A DNA stretch of 64,000 nt from Streptomyces sp. CB00455 (GTDB taxonomy: Bacteria > Actinomycetota > Actinomycetes > Streptomycetales > Streptomycetaceae): assembly GCF_001905445.1 (NCBI RefSeq), contig NZ_LIVQ01000001.1, forward strand, positions 868,001-932,000, written 5' to 3'. Numbering within the stretch: the first letter of the stretch is position 1; every line of letters begins with the position of its first letter. The translations under genes were made by a program, and so were the position numbers. This document shows, one piece after another, positions 55,454-63,430 of the stretch. The notes beneath the pieces are model-generated. The model searched no databases. It saw only the letters and a program-made list of their open reading frames with translations, and was not told where the DNA came from.

Positions 55454-56920
55454 TCACAAACCGTTGACGCGGGCCATCCGGCCGACCACGACGGGCGTGA
55501 AGTCGGCCGTGACGACGCGCCCCGCCCTGCGTCCGACCCGCGAGTGCTGGCGCCGTACCTGGGCCATCAGCCTGCGGCTGCGCAGGGCCATCTCCAGCTC
55601 GAAGCGGGTGCGGGGGTCGCGCAGGCCGGTCCCGAACAACTTCTCCAGCTGCCGCATGCGGTACCGGACGGTCTGCGGGTGCACGCTGAGGGCCTTGGCG
55701 GCCTCGGGGGCGCCGCCGCCTTCCAGCCAGGCCAGGAGCGTCACCTCCAGCCGTTCGCTCTGGCGCGGGGTCAGGTCGGCCAGCGGACGGAGCCAGCGGG
55801 CAGCCAGCGCGTGGGCCAGCGGCTCGTCCTGGAGCAGCAGCAGGGTCGAGAGGTGGTCGTCCACGAAGACGGGCCGGGCGTCCGGGCCCGTGCGGGTGGG
55901 TGTCAGCGCGAGCAGCCGCAGCGCCCAGCGCAGCGAGGAGGCGGTGTCCCGCAGGGGAACCGCGTGTCCGACGGCTGCCGGCCGTCCGCGCAGGGCGAGT
56001 TCGAACGGGGCGCGGGTGTCCGGGTCGGGGCTCGGGACGAGCAGGCAGGGGCGGCTGGCGAACGTTCCGGCGAGGGCGTCGTCCATGACGGTGGTCAGTT
56101 GCTGGACCTCACCGGGTGTGGCTGGCGCGACGGCCCGTACGGAGACCGGCAGGGTCCAGCCGGCCGCCTCGGCGAGTTCGGCGAGGGAGGTCTCGCAGGC
56201 GGCCCGGTCGTCGGTGAGGGCCTGGAACAGCTCCTGGCGGGCCTGGTCGCTGCCGGCCCGGACCCGGGCCGGGGCCTCCCCCCCGCCTTCGACCGGGACC
56301 CGGACCCCGTCCGGAACCCGACCCCCGTCCGGAACCCGGCCCCCGCTCGGCGCCGCGCCCCGGCCGAGGCCCCCCTCCTCACCCGGGCGCCCGTGCTCCC
56401 GCGCGTGCTCACGCTCGTGTTCGCGCTCGTGACCCCGCGTGTGTTCCCGCCCGTGCTCCCGCCCGTGCTCCCGCGCACCCTCGCCCCCGGGCACGGCCGG
56501 GGCCGCGGCCAGGGCGAGGGACGGGGCCAGGGAAGCGGAGCCGGCCCCGGGCGTCGCCCCGGCCCCGGCCCCGGCCCCGGTCACCGCCGCTTGCGCTCCT
56601 GCGGCCGCGCCCCGGATCCCGCCGCCGTCCTCGTCCATGTGCCTCCCGGCCGTCTGCCGCCTATGTCGCTCCTGGTCCCTGCCCGCGTGGCCGTGGCGCG
56701 CGTCGCGGTAGCCGAGAGCGGTGAGAAGGGCCTCTTCCACCCGCTGTCTGAGCAATTCGTCATCGATGGCATCGTTGTCATCGATAAGTGTGGAAAATCC
56801 CGGAATTCCATGCAGAAGCTCCTCCACTATCTCGGCGGCCAGCGCGGGGAGTTCCCTTCGCAGGACGCGGGTCCACTCTCCGCGGGGGCGGGACCAGATG
56901 CGGTTCAGAAGTTCGCACAT
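55454..56920 (-). CDS. PucR-family regulator with His/Glu/Arg repeat insert
   Basis: 488 residues. N-terminal domain (1-85, CELLNRIWSRPRGEWTRVLR), then low-complexity segments: an Ala/Gly run and repeats of the type REHGREH/EREHEREH (about 165-200), then GGRVPDGGRVPDGVRVP. The C-terminal half (about 230-488) is a PucR/CdaR-type module ending in the helix-turn-helix GGGAPEAAKALSVHPQTVRY and RMRQLEKLFGTGLRDPRTRF. The start at 56920 has GAGGAA close upstream and gives a family-like N-terminus. Targets are unknown; the divergent redox genes at 57.4 kb are candidates. Confidence 0.85.
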   Translation of the reverse strand: MCELLNRIWSRPRGEWTRVLRRELPALAAEIVEELLHGIPGFSTLIDDNDAIDDELLRQRVEEALLTALGYRDARHGHAGRDQERHRRQTAGRHMDEDGGGIRGAAAGAQAAVTGAGAGAGATPGAGSASLAPSLALAAAPAVPGGEGAREHGREHGREHTRGHEREHEREHAREHGRPGEEGGLGRGAAPSGGRVPDGGRVPDGVRVPVEGGGEAPARVRAGSDQARQELFQALTDDRAACETSLAELAEAAGWTLPVSVRAVAPATPGEVQQLTTVMDDALAGTFASRPCLLVPSPDPDTRAPFELALRGRPAAVGHAVPLRDTASSLRWALRLLALTPTRTGPDARPVFVDDHLSTLLLLQDEPLAHALAARWLRPLADLTPRQSERLEVTLLAWLEGGGAPEAAKALSVHPQTVRYRMRQLEKLFGTGLRDPRTRFELEMALRSRRLMAQVRRQHSRVGRRAGRVVTADFTPVVVGRMARVNGL

Positions 56921-57375
56921 CGTTTCCTCGTTCGTGCCGTGGTGAGGCTCGTCCGGTGACGCAGCGACGAGCCCCCCGAGGGGGCCTCTCATGCCAACAG
57001 GCTTGTACAGCAAGAGAGTTGCGATCCTCGTACTCCCTCCTGGAGGGGTCCGGCCACCAACGGTCCCGTGGTTTTGCCTTGATTTTGCCGTCGGGTACGC
57101 GTAGGCGGCGGGCGGCGCGGTGGCCTGTCGCAACCTCCGCTGGAGGGGAATCTTCCGGTGTTGTTCGATGCGCCGGAGACGCGCTGCGAGAAATTATCAC
57201 GTTTCGATAAATCCCGTGGAGGCACCGGGCGGCTCCACGATGCTTCTGCACTCCGGCCCCAAGCTCCTCGGCCGGCGCAGGAATTTCACAGCGCTGCCGG
57301 GCACGAGCGACAACAACCCCCGGGTGCCGAGCGCCAGGTGGAGTGCTCGGAAGCCCAGGGCCACAGGAGATCTGG
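56921..57375. other. Divergent control region, PucR / redox operon
   Basis: 455 bp without a gene. It includes hairpins (GCTCGTC with GACGAGC at 56947-56973; GCCCCC-CGA-GGGGGC nearby) and an AT-rich patch around 57190-57212 holding TTATC-N7-GATAA. Confidence 0.5.
57194..57210. promoter_or_regulatory. Palindrome TTATC-N7-GATAA
   Basis: Perfect 5-bp arms spaced by ACGTTTC in an otherwise GC-rich divergent region. A possible operator for the PucR protein or another regulator of the redox genes. Confidence 0.5.
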
Positions 57376-58236
57376 ATGCCCCTGTCCCAGCCTCACACAC
57401 GCCGCTCGCACCGAGCCCGTCGCAGGGGTCGATACCCCGTGGCGACCCCGGTGGTGCTGGCCGTTCTCATCTCCGCCGTCGTGGTGGTCCGCGTGGGCGC
57501 CCTGACCCACGTGACGGACTTCCTCGATTTCGGGGCGGGCGTGCTCTCGCTCGTCTCGCTCACCGCCACGGTCCTGTGGGGGCTCGCCGCCACCGACCGG
57601 GTGCTGCTCGGTCCGGGACACCGGCTGCTCGCCCAAGGGGCACACCGCGGCCTGGCCGTGTCCGGGCTGTCCTTCCTGGCCCTGCACATATGGATCAAGG
57701 TGGCGAAACAGCAGACCGGCGCGGCCTCCGCGGTCGTGCCGTTCGCGGACCGCGACCAGCCCGTCGTCATCGGCCTCGGCACCCTGGCCGGCTACCTGTT
57801 CGTGTCCGTCGCCGTCTCCGGCGCGGTGCGCAGCGTGTTCGCCACCAAGAGCCGCTCCCTGTGGTGGCGGGCGCTGCACTTCGGCGCCTACCCGGCCTGG
57901 GGCGCGTCCCTGGTGCACGGGCTGAAGGCGGGCCGCCCGGGCGGTGCCTGGGTGACGACCGCGTACGCGCTCTGCCTGGTCGGTGTCGCCGCCGTCCTCT
58001 TCTTCCGCCTCAAGTCCCGTACCCGTGAGGAGGTTTCCCGACCGGTCGTCACCGTCACCGTCCCGGGGCCGCGCCCGGGCTCCGGCCGCGGCGGGCGTCC
58101 GCTCGTCTCCGCCGGGCCGGCCGCGGTGCGCCGTCCGCGTGCCCGGCCGTACGCCGTGGCGGCCTCGCCAGGCCGGGCCGCGGGCAGGCGCCAGCTGTAC
58201 GGCGAGCAGCCCGCGGCGGCGGAGCGGTGGCTGTGA
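57376..58236 (+). CDS. Ferric-reductase-like membrane cytochrome b-type protein
   Basis: 286 residues with about six membrane helices (about 22-205) and a basic, Pro/Arg-rich C-terminal tail. Histidines in helices (GLSFLALHIWIKVA, RALHFGAYPAWGASLVHGLK) are spaced as heme ligands in the ferric-reductase-like/NOX transmembrane family. No FAD or NAD domain is attached; that function is supplied by the next gene, whose start overlaps this stop (GTGA). AGGAG lies 6 bases before the ATG. Predicted role: moving electrons across the membrane. Confidence 0.8.
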   Translation: MPLSQPHTRRSHRARRRGRYPVATPVVLAVLISAVVVVRVGALTHVTDFLDFGAGVLSLVSLTATVLWGLAATDRVLLGPGHRLLAQGAHRGLAVSGLSFLALHIWIKVAKQQTGAASAVVPFADRDQPVVIGLGTLAGYLFVSVAVSGAVRSVFATKSRSLWWRALHFGAYPAWGASLVHGLKAGRPGGAWVTTAYALCLVGVAAVLFFRLKSRTREEVSRPVVTVTVPGPRPGSGRGGRPLVSAGPAAVRRPRARPYAVAASPGRAAGRRQLYGEQPAAAERWL

Positions 58237-59681
58237 ACGCCGCGCCGCGCCCCGGCCTCGGCTGTGTAGGCGCTCCCCGGCTGCTGGCCGGCCTCGACCA
58301 GGTTCCGCGGCTGGACCGCGCCGCCCATCTGAGCGCGCACGGCACCCTGCCCCGGTACCGCCCGGACGAACTGGTCGAACTCGCCGACGACATCGACCTG
58401 CGCGGCCGCGGCGGCGCGGGTTTCCCCTTCGCGCGAAAGCTCCGGGCGGTCATGCGCTCGGCCCGTGGCCGGGACACCGCTCCAGCCGTCGTGGTCAACG
58501 GCAGTGAAGGGGAGCCGAGTTGTCTGAAAGACACCGCCCTGCTGCTGCACGCCCCGCACCTCGTGCTCGACGGGGCCCTGCTGGCCGCCGCCGCGCTCGG
58601 CGCGGACGACGTGGTGGTGGGGGTCACCCGGGCGGACGTGGAGCAGTCGGTGCGGGACGCCGTGGCGGAACGCGGTCCGGCCGGCCGCCGGGTGCGCGTG
58701 GCCCTGCTTCCCGAGCGCTTCGTGACGGGAGAGGGGACCGCCCTCGTCAGCGGTCTGAACGGCGGCGCCGTGGTCCCCTCGGGACGCAAGGTACGGACCA
58801 GCGAGCGGGGGCTGGCGGGTGCGCCGACCCTGCTGTCGAACACCGAGACCTTCGCCCAGCTCGCCGTGGCGGCACGGCTCGGTGCGCAGGACTACCGCGC
58901 GACCGGACTTCCGACCGAGCCGGGCACGGTCCTGCTGACCGTGGCCGGCACCACCGTCGTGGAGACGCCGACCGGGGCCTCGCTGCCGTACGTCCTGGAA
59001 CTGTGCGGTACCGATCCGGGACAGGGCGTACTGGTCGGCGGCTACCACGGCAGATGGCTGGACCCGGTGGCCGCCCGCTCCGCCCAGGTGTCCCGGCAGT
59101 CCCTGGCCTCCTTCAACGCGGTGCTGGGGGCGGGGGCGGTGCTGCCGCTTCCGGAGGACACCTGTCCGGCCGGTGAGGTCGCGCGGGTGACGCGGTGGAT
59201 GGCCAAGGAGACGGCGGGCCAGTGCGGGCCCTGCGTGCGCGGCCTGCCGGCCCTGGCCGACGTACTGGACGAAGCCGTCCGGGGCGGGGGCGGCGCGGCC
59301 CTGGAGGCGGTGGAGGCACGGCTGATGTCGGTCCGGGGGCGGGGCGCCTGCAGCCACCCGGACGGCACCTCGCACTTCGTGGCCTCGGCGCTCGCCTCCT
59401 TCCCCGACGAGTTCCACGACCACGCCCTGGGCAGCGGATGCGGCAGACGGGTCCTGGGGGCGCTGCCCCTGCCGCAGGACGAGAGCCCGGAGCGGCTGGT
59501 GGTCGACTGGACGCTCTGCAAGGGGCACGGGCTGTGCGTGGACGTCCTGCCCGACGTCGTCCAGCTCGACGCGGACGGCTACCCGGCGAAGGCGTCCATG
59601 CCGGTGCCGGCCCGGCTGCGGCCGAAGGCGCTGCGGGCGGTGCGGCGCTGCCCCGCCCTCGCGCTGCGGATCCAGGACTGA
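58233..59681 (+). CDS. NuoF-like NADH/FMN protein fused to a ferredoxin domain
   Basis: 482 residues. FMN/NADH-binding Complex I 51-kDa domain (about 30-400) with RGRGGAGFPFARKLRAV and VVNGSEGEPSCLKDT (compare the NuoF motif NxDExEPG). An iron-sulfur region follows (GQCGPCVRG, RGACSHPDG). In this site the first of the four usual cysteines is alanine (TAGQCGPC). The C-terminal 70 residues form a P450-type ferredoxin: CKGHGLC, later RRCPALAL. Likely reaction: NADH or a similar donor to FMN to Fe-S to the adjacent membrane cytochrome. GTG at 58227 is an alternative start; 58233 fits the GTGA coupling. Confidence 0.85.
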   Translation: MNAAPRPGLGCVGAPRLLAGLDQVPRLDRAAHLSAHGTLPRYRPDELVELADDIDLRGRGGAGFPFARKLRAVMRSARGRDTAPAVVVNGSEGEPSCLKDTALLLHAPHLVLDGALLAAAALGADDVVVGVTRADVEQSVRDAVAERGPAGRRVRVALLPERFVTGEGTALVSGLNGGAVVPSGRKVRTSERGLAGAPTLLSNTETFAQLAVAARLGAQDYRATGLPTEPGTVLLTVAGTTVVETPTGASLPYVLELCGTDPGQGVLVGGYHGRWLDPVAARSAQVSRQSLASFNAVLGAGAVLPLPEDTCPAGEVARVTRWMAKETAGQCGPCVRGLPALADVLDEAVRGGGGAALEAVEARLMSVRGRGACSHPDGTSHFVASALASFPDEFHDHALGSGCGRRVLGALPLPQDESPERLVVDWTLCKGHGLCVDVLPDVVQLDADGYPAKASMPVPARLRPKALRAVRRCPALALRIQD

Positions 59682-59833
59682 ACCGGGCCGGTGCACGGCT
59701 CCGGACGGGGCGCGCGTTCATTCTTGGCGCGATCTGACAAATTCCAGGTGATGTGAACTCCGTTCGGCGCCGGGCCCGTATCAATGGGCGAAGGGATTTA
59801 CGAAAAGTCGGCACCGAACCTGAAGGAGAGATC

Positions 59834-60841
59834 GTGAAGAAAATGCGTCGTGAGATATTCGCCGGGTCGGCGATCGCAGTACTGCTGCTGACAGCCGGAT
59901 GTGGACTTGCCGAAAAACCCCCGGGCAAGGGGAATGCGGTACAGCCGGTCGGCGACAGCAAGAAGGTCGGGGCGGCGTACGGCGCGGACGGCGCCTACGG
60001 GTCGGACGCGGCCGTGGGAGCCGGCACGGACGGGGGGTACGGCAGCGGTTCCGGCGCCGACCCGGCGGCCGCGACCGGCAAGGCCGGGCCGGCCGGAACG
60101 CTGAAGGTGGCGCAGCTCCCGAACATCGGCGGCGGAGTCACCGACGGCGGGGGCCTGACCCTCTACCGCTTCGACAAGGACACGGCCAAGCCCCCGAAGT
60201 CCAACTGCGAAGGGGACTGCGCCACGACGTGGCCTGCGGTGGCGGCGGACGATGCCACGGCCGGCGAGGGCATCGACGCGGGTCTCCTCGGTTCTGTCGC
60301 CCGGGCGGACGGCACCCGGCAGCTGACGGTCGCGGGCTGGCCGGCCTACCGCTACGCGAAGGACACCAAGGCGGGCGACGCGCTCGGTGAGGGCGTGGGC
60401 GGCACCTGGCACGTACTGGGGGCCGACGGCAAGCCGGCCGGCGCGGCCAGGAAGCCGGAGGCGGCGACACAGGCGCAGGGCGCCGAACTGTCCGTCGCGC
60501 AGAACGCGAAGCTCGGAGCGATCATCGCCGACGCGGAGGGCCGCACGCTCTACCGGTTCGACAAGGACAGCGCCTGGCCGATGAAATTCGGTTGCCTCGA
60601 TGCCTGCCTGGACACCTGGAAGCCCGCGAAGCCCGTCGACAAGACGAAGGTGACGGGAATTTCCGCCGAACTGGTCGGCTCGGTAAAACGCCCCGACGGT
60701 TCCGAGCAATTGACGATCGACTGCTGGCCGGTTTATCTCTTCACCGGCGACAAGGAGCCCGGCGATATCAACGGGCACAACAAGCAGGGCCTCTGGTTCG
60801 CCGTGACCGACAAGGGCAAGAAGGCGAAGGCGGTGAGCTAG
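59834..60841 (+). CDS. SCO0930-type lipoprotein with two COG4315 repeats
   Basis: 335 residues. Lipoprotein signal (AVLLLTAGC, cysteine at 23), Gly/Tyr-rich linker, then two copies of the secreted repeat PF03640/COG4315: first with LYRFDKDTAKPPKSNCEGDC, second with LYRFDKDSAWPMKFGCLDAC. Each has a Cys pair and TW/WK motif. NCBI names relatives 'SCO0930 family lipoprotein'. Its place after the reductase genes suggests an extracytoplasmic electron carrier or acceptor. AAGGAG 5 bases before the GTG. Confidence 0.88.
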   Translation: MKKMRREIFAGSAIAVLLLTAGCGLAEKPPGKGNAVQPVGDSKKVGAAYGADGAYGSDAAVGAGTDGGYGSGSGADPAAATGKAGPAGTLKVAQLPNIGGGVTDGGGLTLYRFDKDTAKPPKSNCEGDCATTWPAVAADDATAGEGIDAGLLGSVARADGTRQLTVAGWPAYRYAKDTKAGDALGEGVGGTWHVLGADGKPAGAARKPEAATQAQGAELSVAQNAKLGAIIADAEGRTLYRFDKDSAWPMKFGCLDACLDTWKPAKPVDKTKVTGISAELVGSVKRPDGSEQLTIDCWPVYLFTGDKEPGDINGHNKQGLWFAVTDKGKKAKAVS

Positions 60842-60932
60842 GACCGGCCCGTACCGACCCGTGGTGCCCGGGCTCCTCCCACCCCGGGCACCACGGCCCC
60901 CGTCCCGACCGGCCAGTGAGGAAGAAGCAGCC

Positions 60933-61442
60933 ATGGCGCCGTCGACCGTCCGCCCGTACCTCCCGCACCGCCGCCGGGTCCCGTTCGCATCGGCGGGGCT
61001 CGCCGCGCTCTGCGCCGTGCTGCTGGCCGGTGGCTGCGCCGGCGGCCCGGCGCGGGGCGGAGCCCGTGCGCAGGAGAGCGCGCCGTCCGCCGCGGCCGGG
61101 GAGGGCGCCGCGCCGTCCACGTCGATCGAGGAGATCGCCGCCGCCGTCGGCTGTACCGCGCACGTGGACGTGCAGGCCGAGGAGTTGCGGGAAGGCGGGT
61201 GCGACACCGGCGAGGGTGCGTTCCGCATGGTCACCTTCGCGGCCGACCAGGGACTGCGCTCCTGGCTCACCGAGGCCCGCGTGTACGGAGGCACCTATCT
61301 GGTGGGCAGCCGCTGGGTGGTGACCGCCCCGTCCCCCGAGGCCCTCGGCACCCTGCGCGAACGGCTCGGCGGGACGCTGGAGGCCGGCGCGGACCACGGG
61401 GACCACGCGGCCCACTCCCCCCACGCGGACGCCGGACACTGA
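60933..61442 (+). CDS. Small lipoprotein, last gene of the redox cluster
   Basis: 169 residues. Lipoprotein signal LLAGGC (cysteine 35), an Ala/Ser linker, then a compact domain (about 90-155) with one cysteine pair (VGCTAHVDV and REGGCDTGEG), and a His/Asp-rich end (DHGDHAAHSPHADAGH). The His-rich tail may bind metal. No family recognised. It follows the COG4315 lipoprotein gene by 91 bp in the same direction. Confidence 0.75.
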   Translation: MAPSTVRPYLPHRRRVPFASAGLAALCAVLLAGGCAGGPARGGARAQESAPSAAAGEGAAPSTSIEEIAAAVGCTAHVDVQAEELREGGCDTGEGAFRMVTFAADQGLRSWLTEARVYGGTYLVGSRWVVTAPSPEALGTLRERLGGTLEAGADHGDHAAHSPHADAGH

Positions 61443-61588
61443 GCCCGCGGGCGCGGCGTGTCGGCCAGTTGTCAGGATAAGACCTCCTTCGTGAGATGCA
61501 CGCATCCCTGCCCTCCGGGATGATTCGCCGCAGCCGTACGTGCAACAGGGTGAGCGGGTAAGTGCCTTCACCGAAAGGAACGGCCCCC

Positions 61589-63175
61589 GTGCGCCACAAA
61601 CGCCTCGCACCGCTGCTCGCCACCGCCGGACTCCTCGCGACGTCCCTGCCCCTGCTGACCGCCACTCAGGTCTCCGCCGCGCCGGCGGCGGAGTACCGGC
61701 CGCAGAAGCCCGCCTGGCACCGTTGCAGTCCGGACCAGCCGGCCTCGTACGAGTGCGCCACCCTCAAGGTCCCGCTCGACTACCGGCGTCCCGGCGGCCG
61801 CATGATCGACCTCGCGATATCGAGGATGAAGAGCCCGGACCAGGCCAAGCGGCACGGCGTCATGCTGCTCAATCCCGGCGGCCCGGGCGGCTCCGGTCTC
61901 GGTCTGCCCCTCGCCGTCGACGGGATCATGCCGGGGAACGTACGGGAAGGCTACGACCTCATCGGTTTCGATCCGCGCGGGGTCGGTGCCAGCAGCCCGA
62001 TCACCTGCGAACTGAACGACGCCGAGCAGAACTTCGATCGGGCTTACCGGCCGGAGAGCTTCCCCGCCGATGTGGCGTGGGCGCGCACCGTCGCCGAGAA
62101 ATGCCGCGAGAAGGCGGGCGCGGTGCTGCCCTACATCACCACCCGCAACACGGCGCGCGACATGGACGCGATCCGCGCGGCCCTGGGCGAGCGCAAGGTC
62201 TCCTACCTCGGGTACTCCTACGGGACCTACCTCGGGGCGGTCTACTCGCAGATGTTCCCGGAGCGCACGGACCGCTTCGTGCTCGACAGCGGCGTGGACC
62301 CGCAGCGGATCTGGCGCGGCATGATCCAGGTGTGGGCGACCGAGGCGGAGCCCGCCTTCCAGCGGTGGACGCGGTGGGCCGCGGAGCGCTCGGCCGACAA
62401 CGGGCTCGGTGACACGCCGAAGGCGGTCTCCGACACCTTCTGGGGGCTGGTGGCGCGCGCCGACCGGGAGCCGGTCGACCTGGACGGGCAGAAGATCACC
62501 GGTGACGCCCTGCGCTCCGCCCGCGGGCTGTTCTTCTACCCCGCGCAGGCGACCCCGCTGATCGTGGCCGTCAAGGCCGCGGCCGAGGGCAAGCCGCTGC
62601 CCGCCGGGATGACGGCGGCCGAGGCCGGCAAGCTGCTCTCCGGCGGGCAGCCGGCCCGCCCGGCCGGCGAGCCGGCCCCGGACAACGGCACGGCCGTCTT
62701 CTGGGCCGTGGTGTGCGGGGACACCGGGTCCTGGCCCCGCTACACCGAGCAGTACGAACGGGACGCGGCCAAGGACAAGGCCAGGTACCCGCTGTACGGG
62801 GACTTCGCCTCCAACATCAAGCCGTGCGCATTCTGGGACCGGCCCGTCGAGGCGGCCACGCCGATGCGCACCCGCGCCAACGTGCTGACCGTGCAGAACG
62901 AGTGGGACTCGCAGACGCCGCTCACCAGCGGGCAGGGTCTGCACCGCGCCCTCAAGGGCTCGCGGATGGTGCTGGCGGCGGGCGGCGAGGGCCACGGCGT
63001 GTACCTCGCGGACCCGACCTCCTGCGCCAACGCCCCGGTCAGCGCGTACCTGGCCACGGGCCGGCTGCCCGCCGAGGACGTGACGTGCACCAACCCGTCC
63101 GGTGGTGCGGAGCGGCGCGCGTCCGCAGCCCCGGCCGGCCCCCTTCCGTTCCCGGCCGGTCCGCACCGCTTCTGA
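61589..63175 (+). CDS. Secreted tripeptidyl-aminopeptidase-like hydrolase
   Basis: 528 residues: signal peptide (LAPLLATAGLLATSLPLLTA), alpha/beta-hydrolase fold with oxyanion region NPGGPGGSG, DPRGVGAS, the nucleophile elbow GYSYGTYLG, and a C-terminal TAP-like domain holding the catalytic His near GGEGHGVYL. Six cysteines suggest disulfides. This is the S33 family of S. lividans Tap and the Slp proteases. It should trim N-terminal tripeptides outside the cell. The GTG start has AAAGGAA 8-9 bases upstream. The gene ends at the first of four tandem repeats that each contain a stop codon. Confidence 0.92.
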   Translation: MRHKRLAPLLATAGLLATSLPLLTATQVSAAPAAEYRPQKPAWHRCSPDQPASYECATLKVPLDYRRPGGRMIDLAISRMKSPDQAKRHGVMLLNPGGPGGSGLGLPLAVDGIMPGNVREGYDLIGFDPRGVGASSPITCELNDAEQNFDRAYRPESFPADVAWARTVAEKCREKAGAVLPYITTRNTARDMDAIRAALGERKVSYLGYSYGTYLGAVYSQMFPERTDRFVLDSGVDPQRIWRGMIQVWATEAEPAFQRWTRWAAERSADNGLGDTPKAVSDTFWGLVARADREPVDLDGQKITGDALRSARGLFFYPAQATPLIVAVKAAAEGKPLPAGMTAAEAGKLLSGGQPARPAGEPAPDNGTAVFWAVVCGDTGSWPRYTEQYERDAAKDKARYPLYGDFASNIKPCAFWDRPVEAATPMRTRANVLTVQNEWDSQTPLTSGQGLHRALKGSRMVLAAGGEGHGVYLADPTSCANAPVSAYLATGRLPAEDVTCTNPSGGAERRASAAPAGPLPFPAGPHRF

Positions 63176-63220
63176 CCGGGCCGTTTCTGACTGCGGCGCT
63201 TCTGACGCGCCGCTTCTGAC
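63167..63220. repeat. 15-bp tandem repeat carrying stop codons
   Basis: Four copies of CG(C/T)TTCTGAC spaced 15, 15 and 14 bp. The first contains the TGA stop of the peptidase gene and the next two repeat TGA in the same frame. Confidence 0.85.
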
Positions 63221-63237
63221 CGGACTGCGTCGGACGC

Positions 63238-63282
63238 GCCGCCTGCGCACCGTGCCGCCTGCGCACGGTGCCGCCTGCGCAC
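63238..63282. repeat. 16-bp tandem repeat GCCGCCTGCGCAC
   Basis: Three copies of GCCGCCTGCGCAC separated by CGT and GGT. Confidence 0.9.
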
Positions 63283-63430
63283 GGCGGCACTCGTGAGCGC
63301 GCGGGTCCGGTCACCTGTCACGGCACGCCGCGAAACCGCTTCGCACCGGGCACCGTCCGCGTCATGATGGGCGGTGCCCGGGTCGTGCCGCTGGGGGGCC
63401 ACGGCCGGGCCGAGGAGTCCGGGGGGACCC

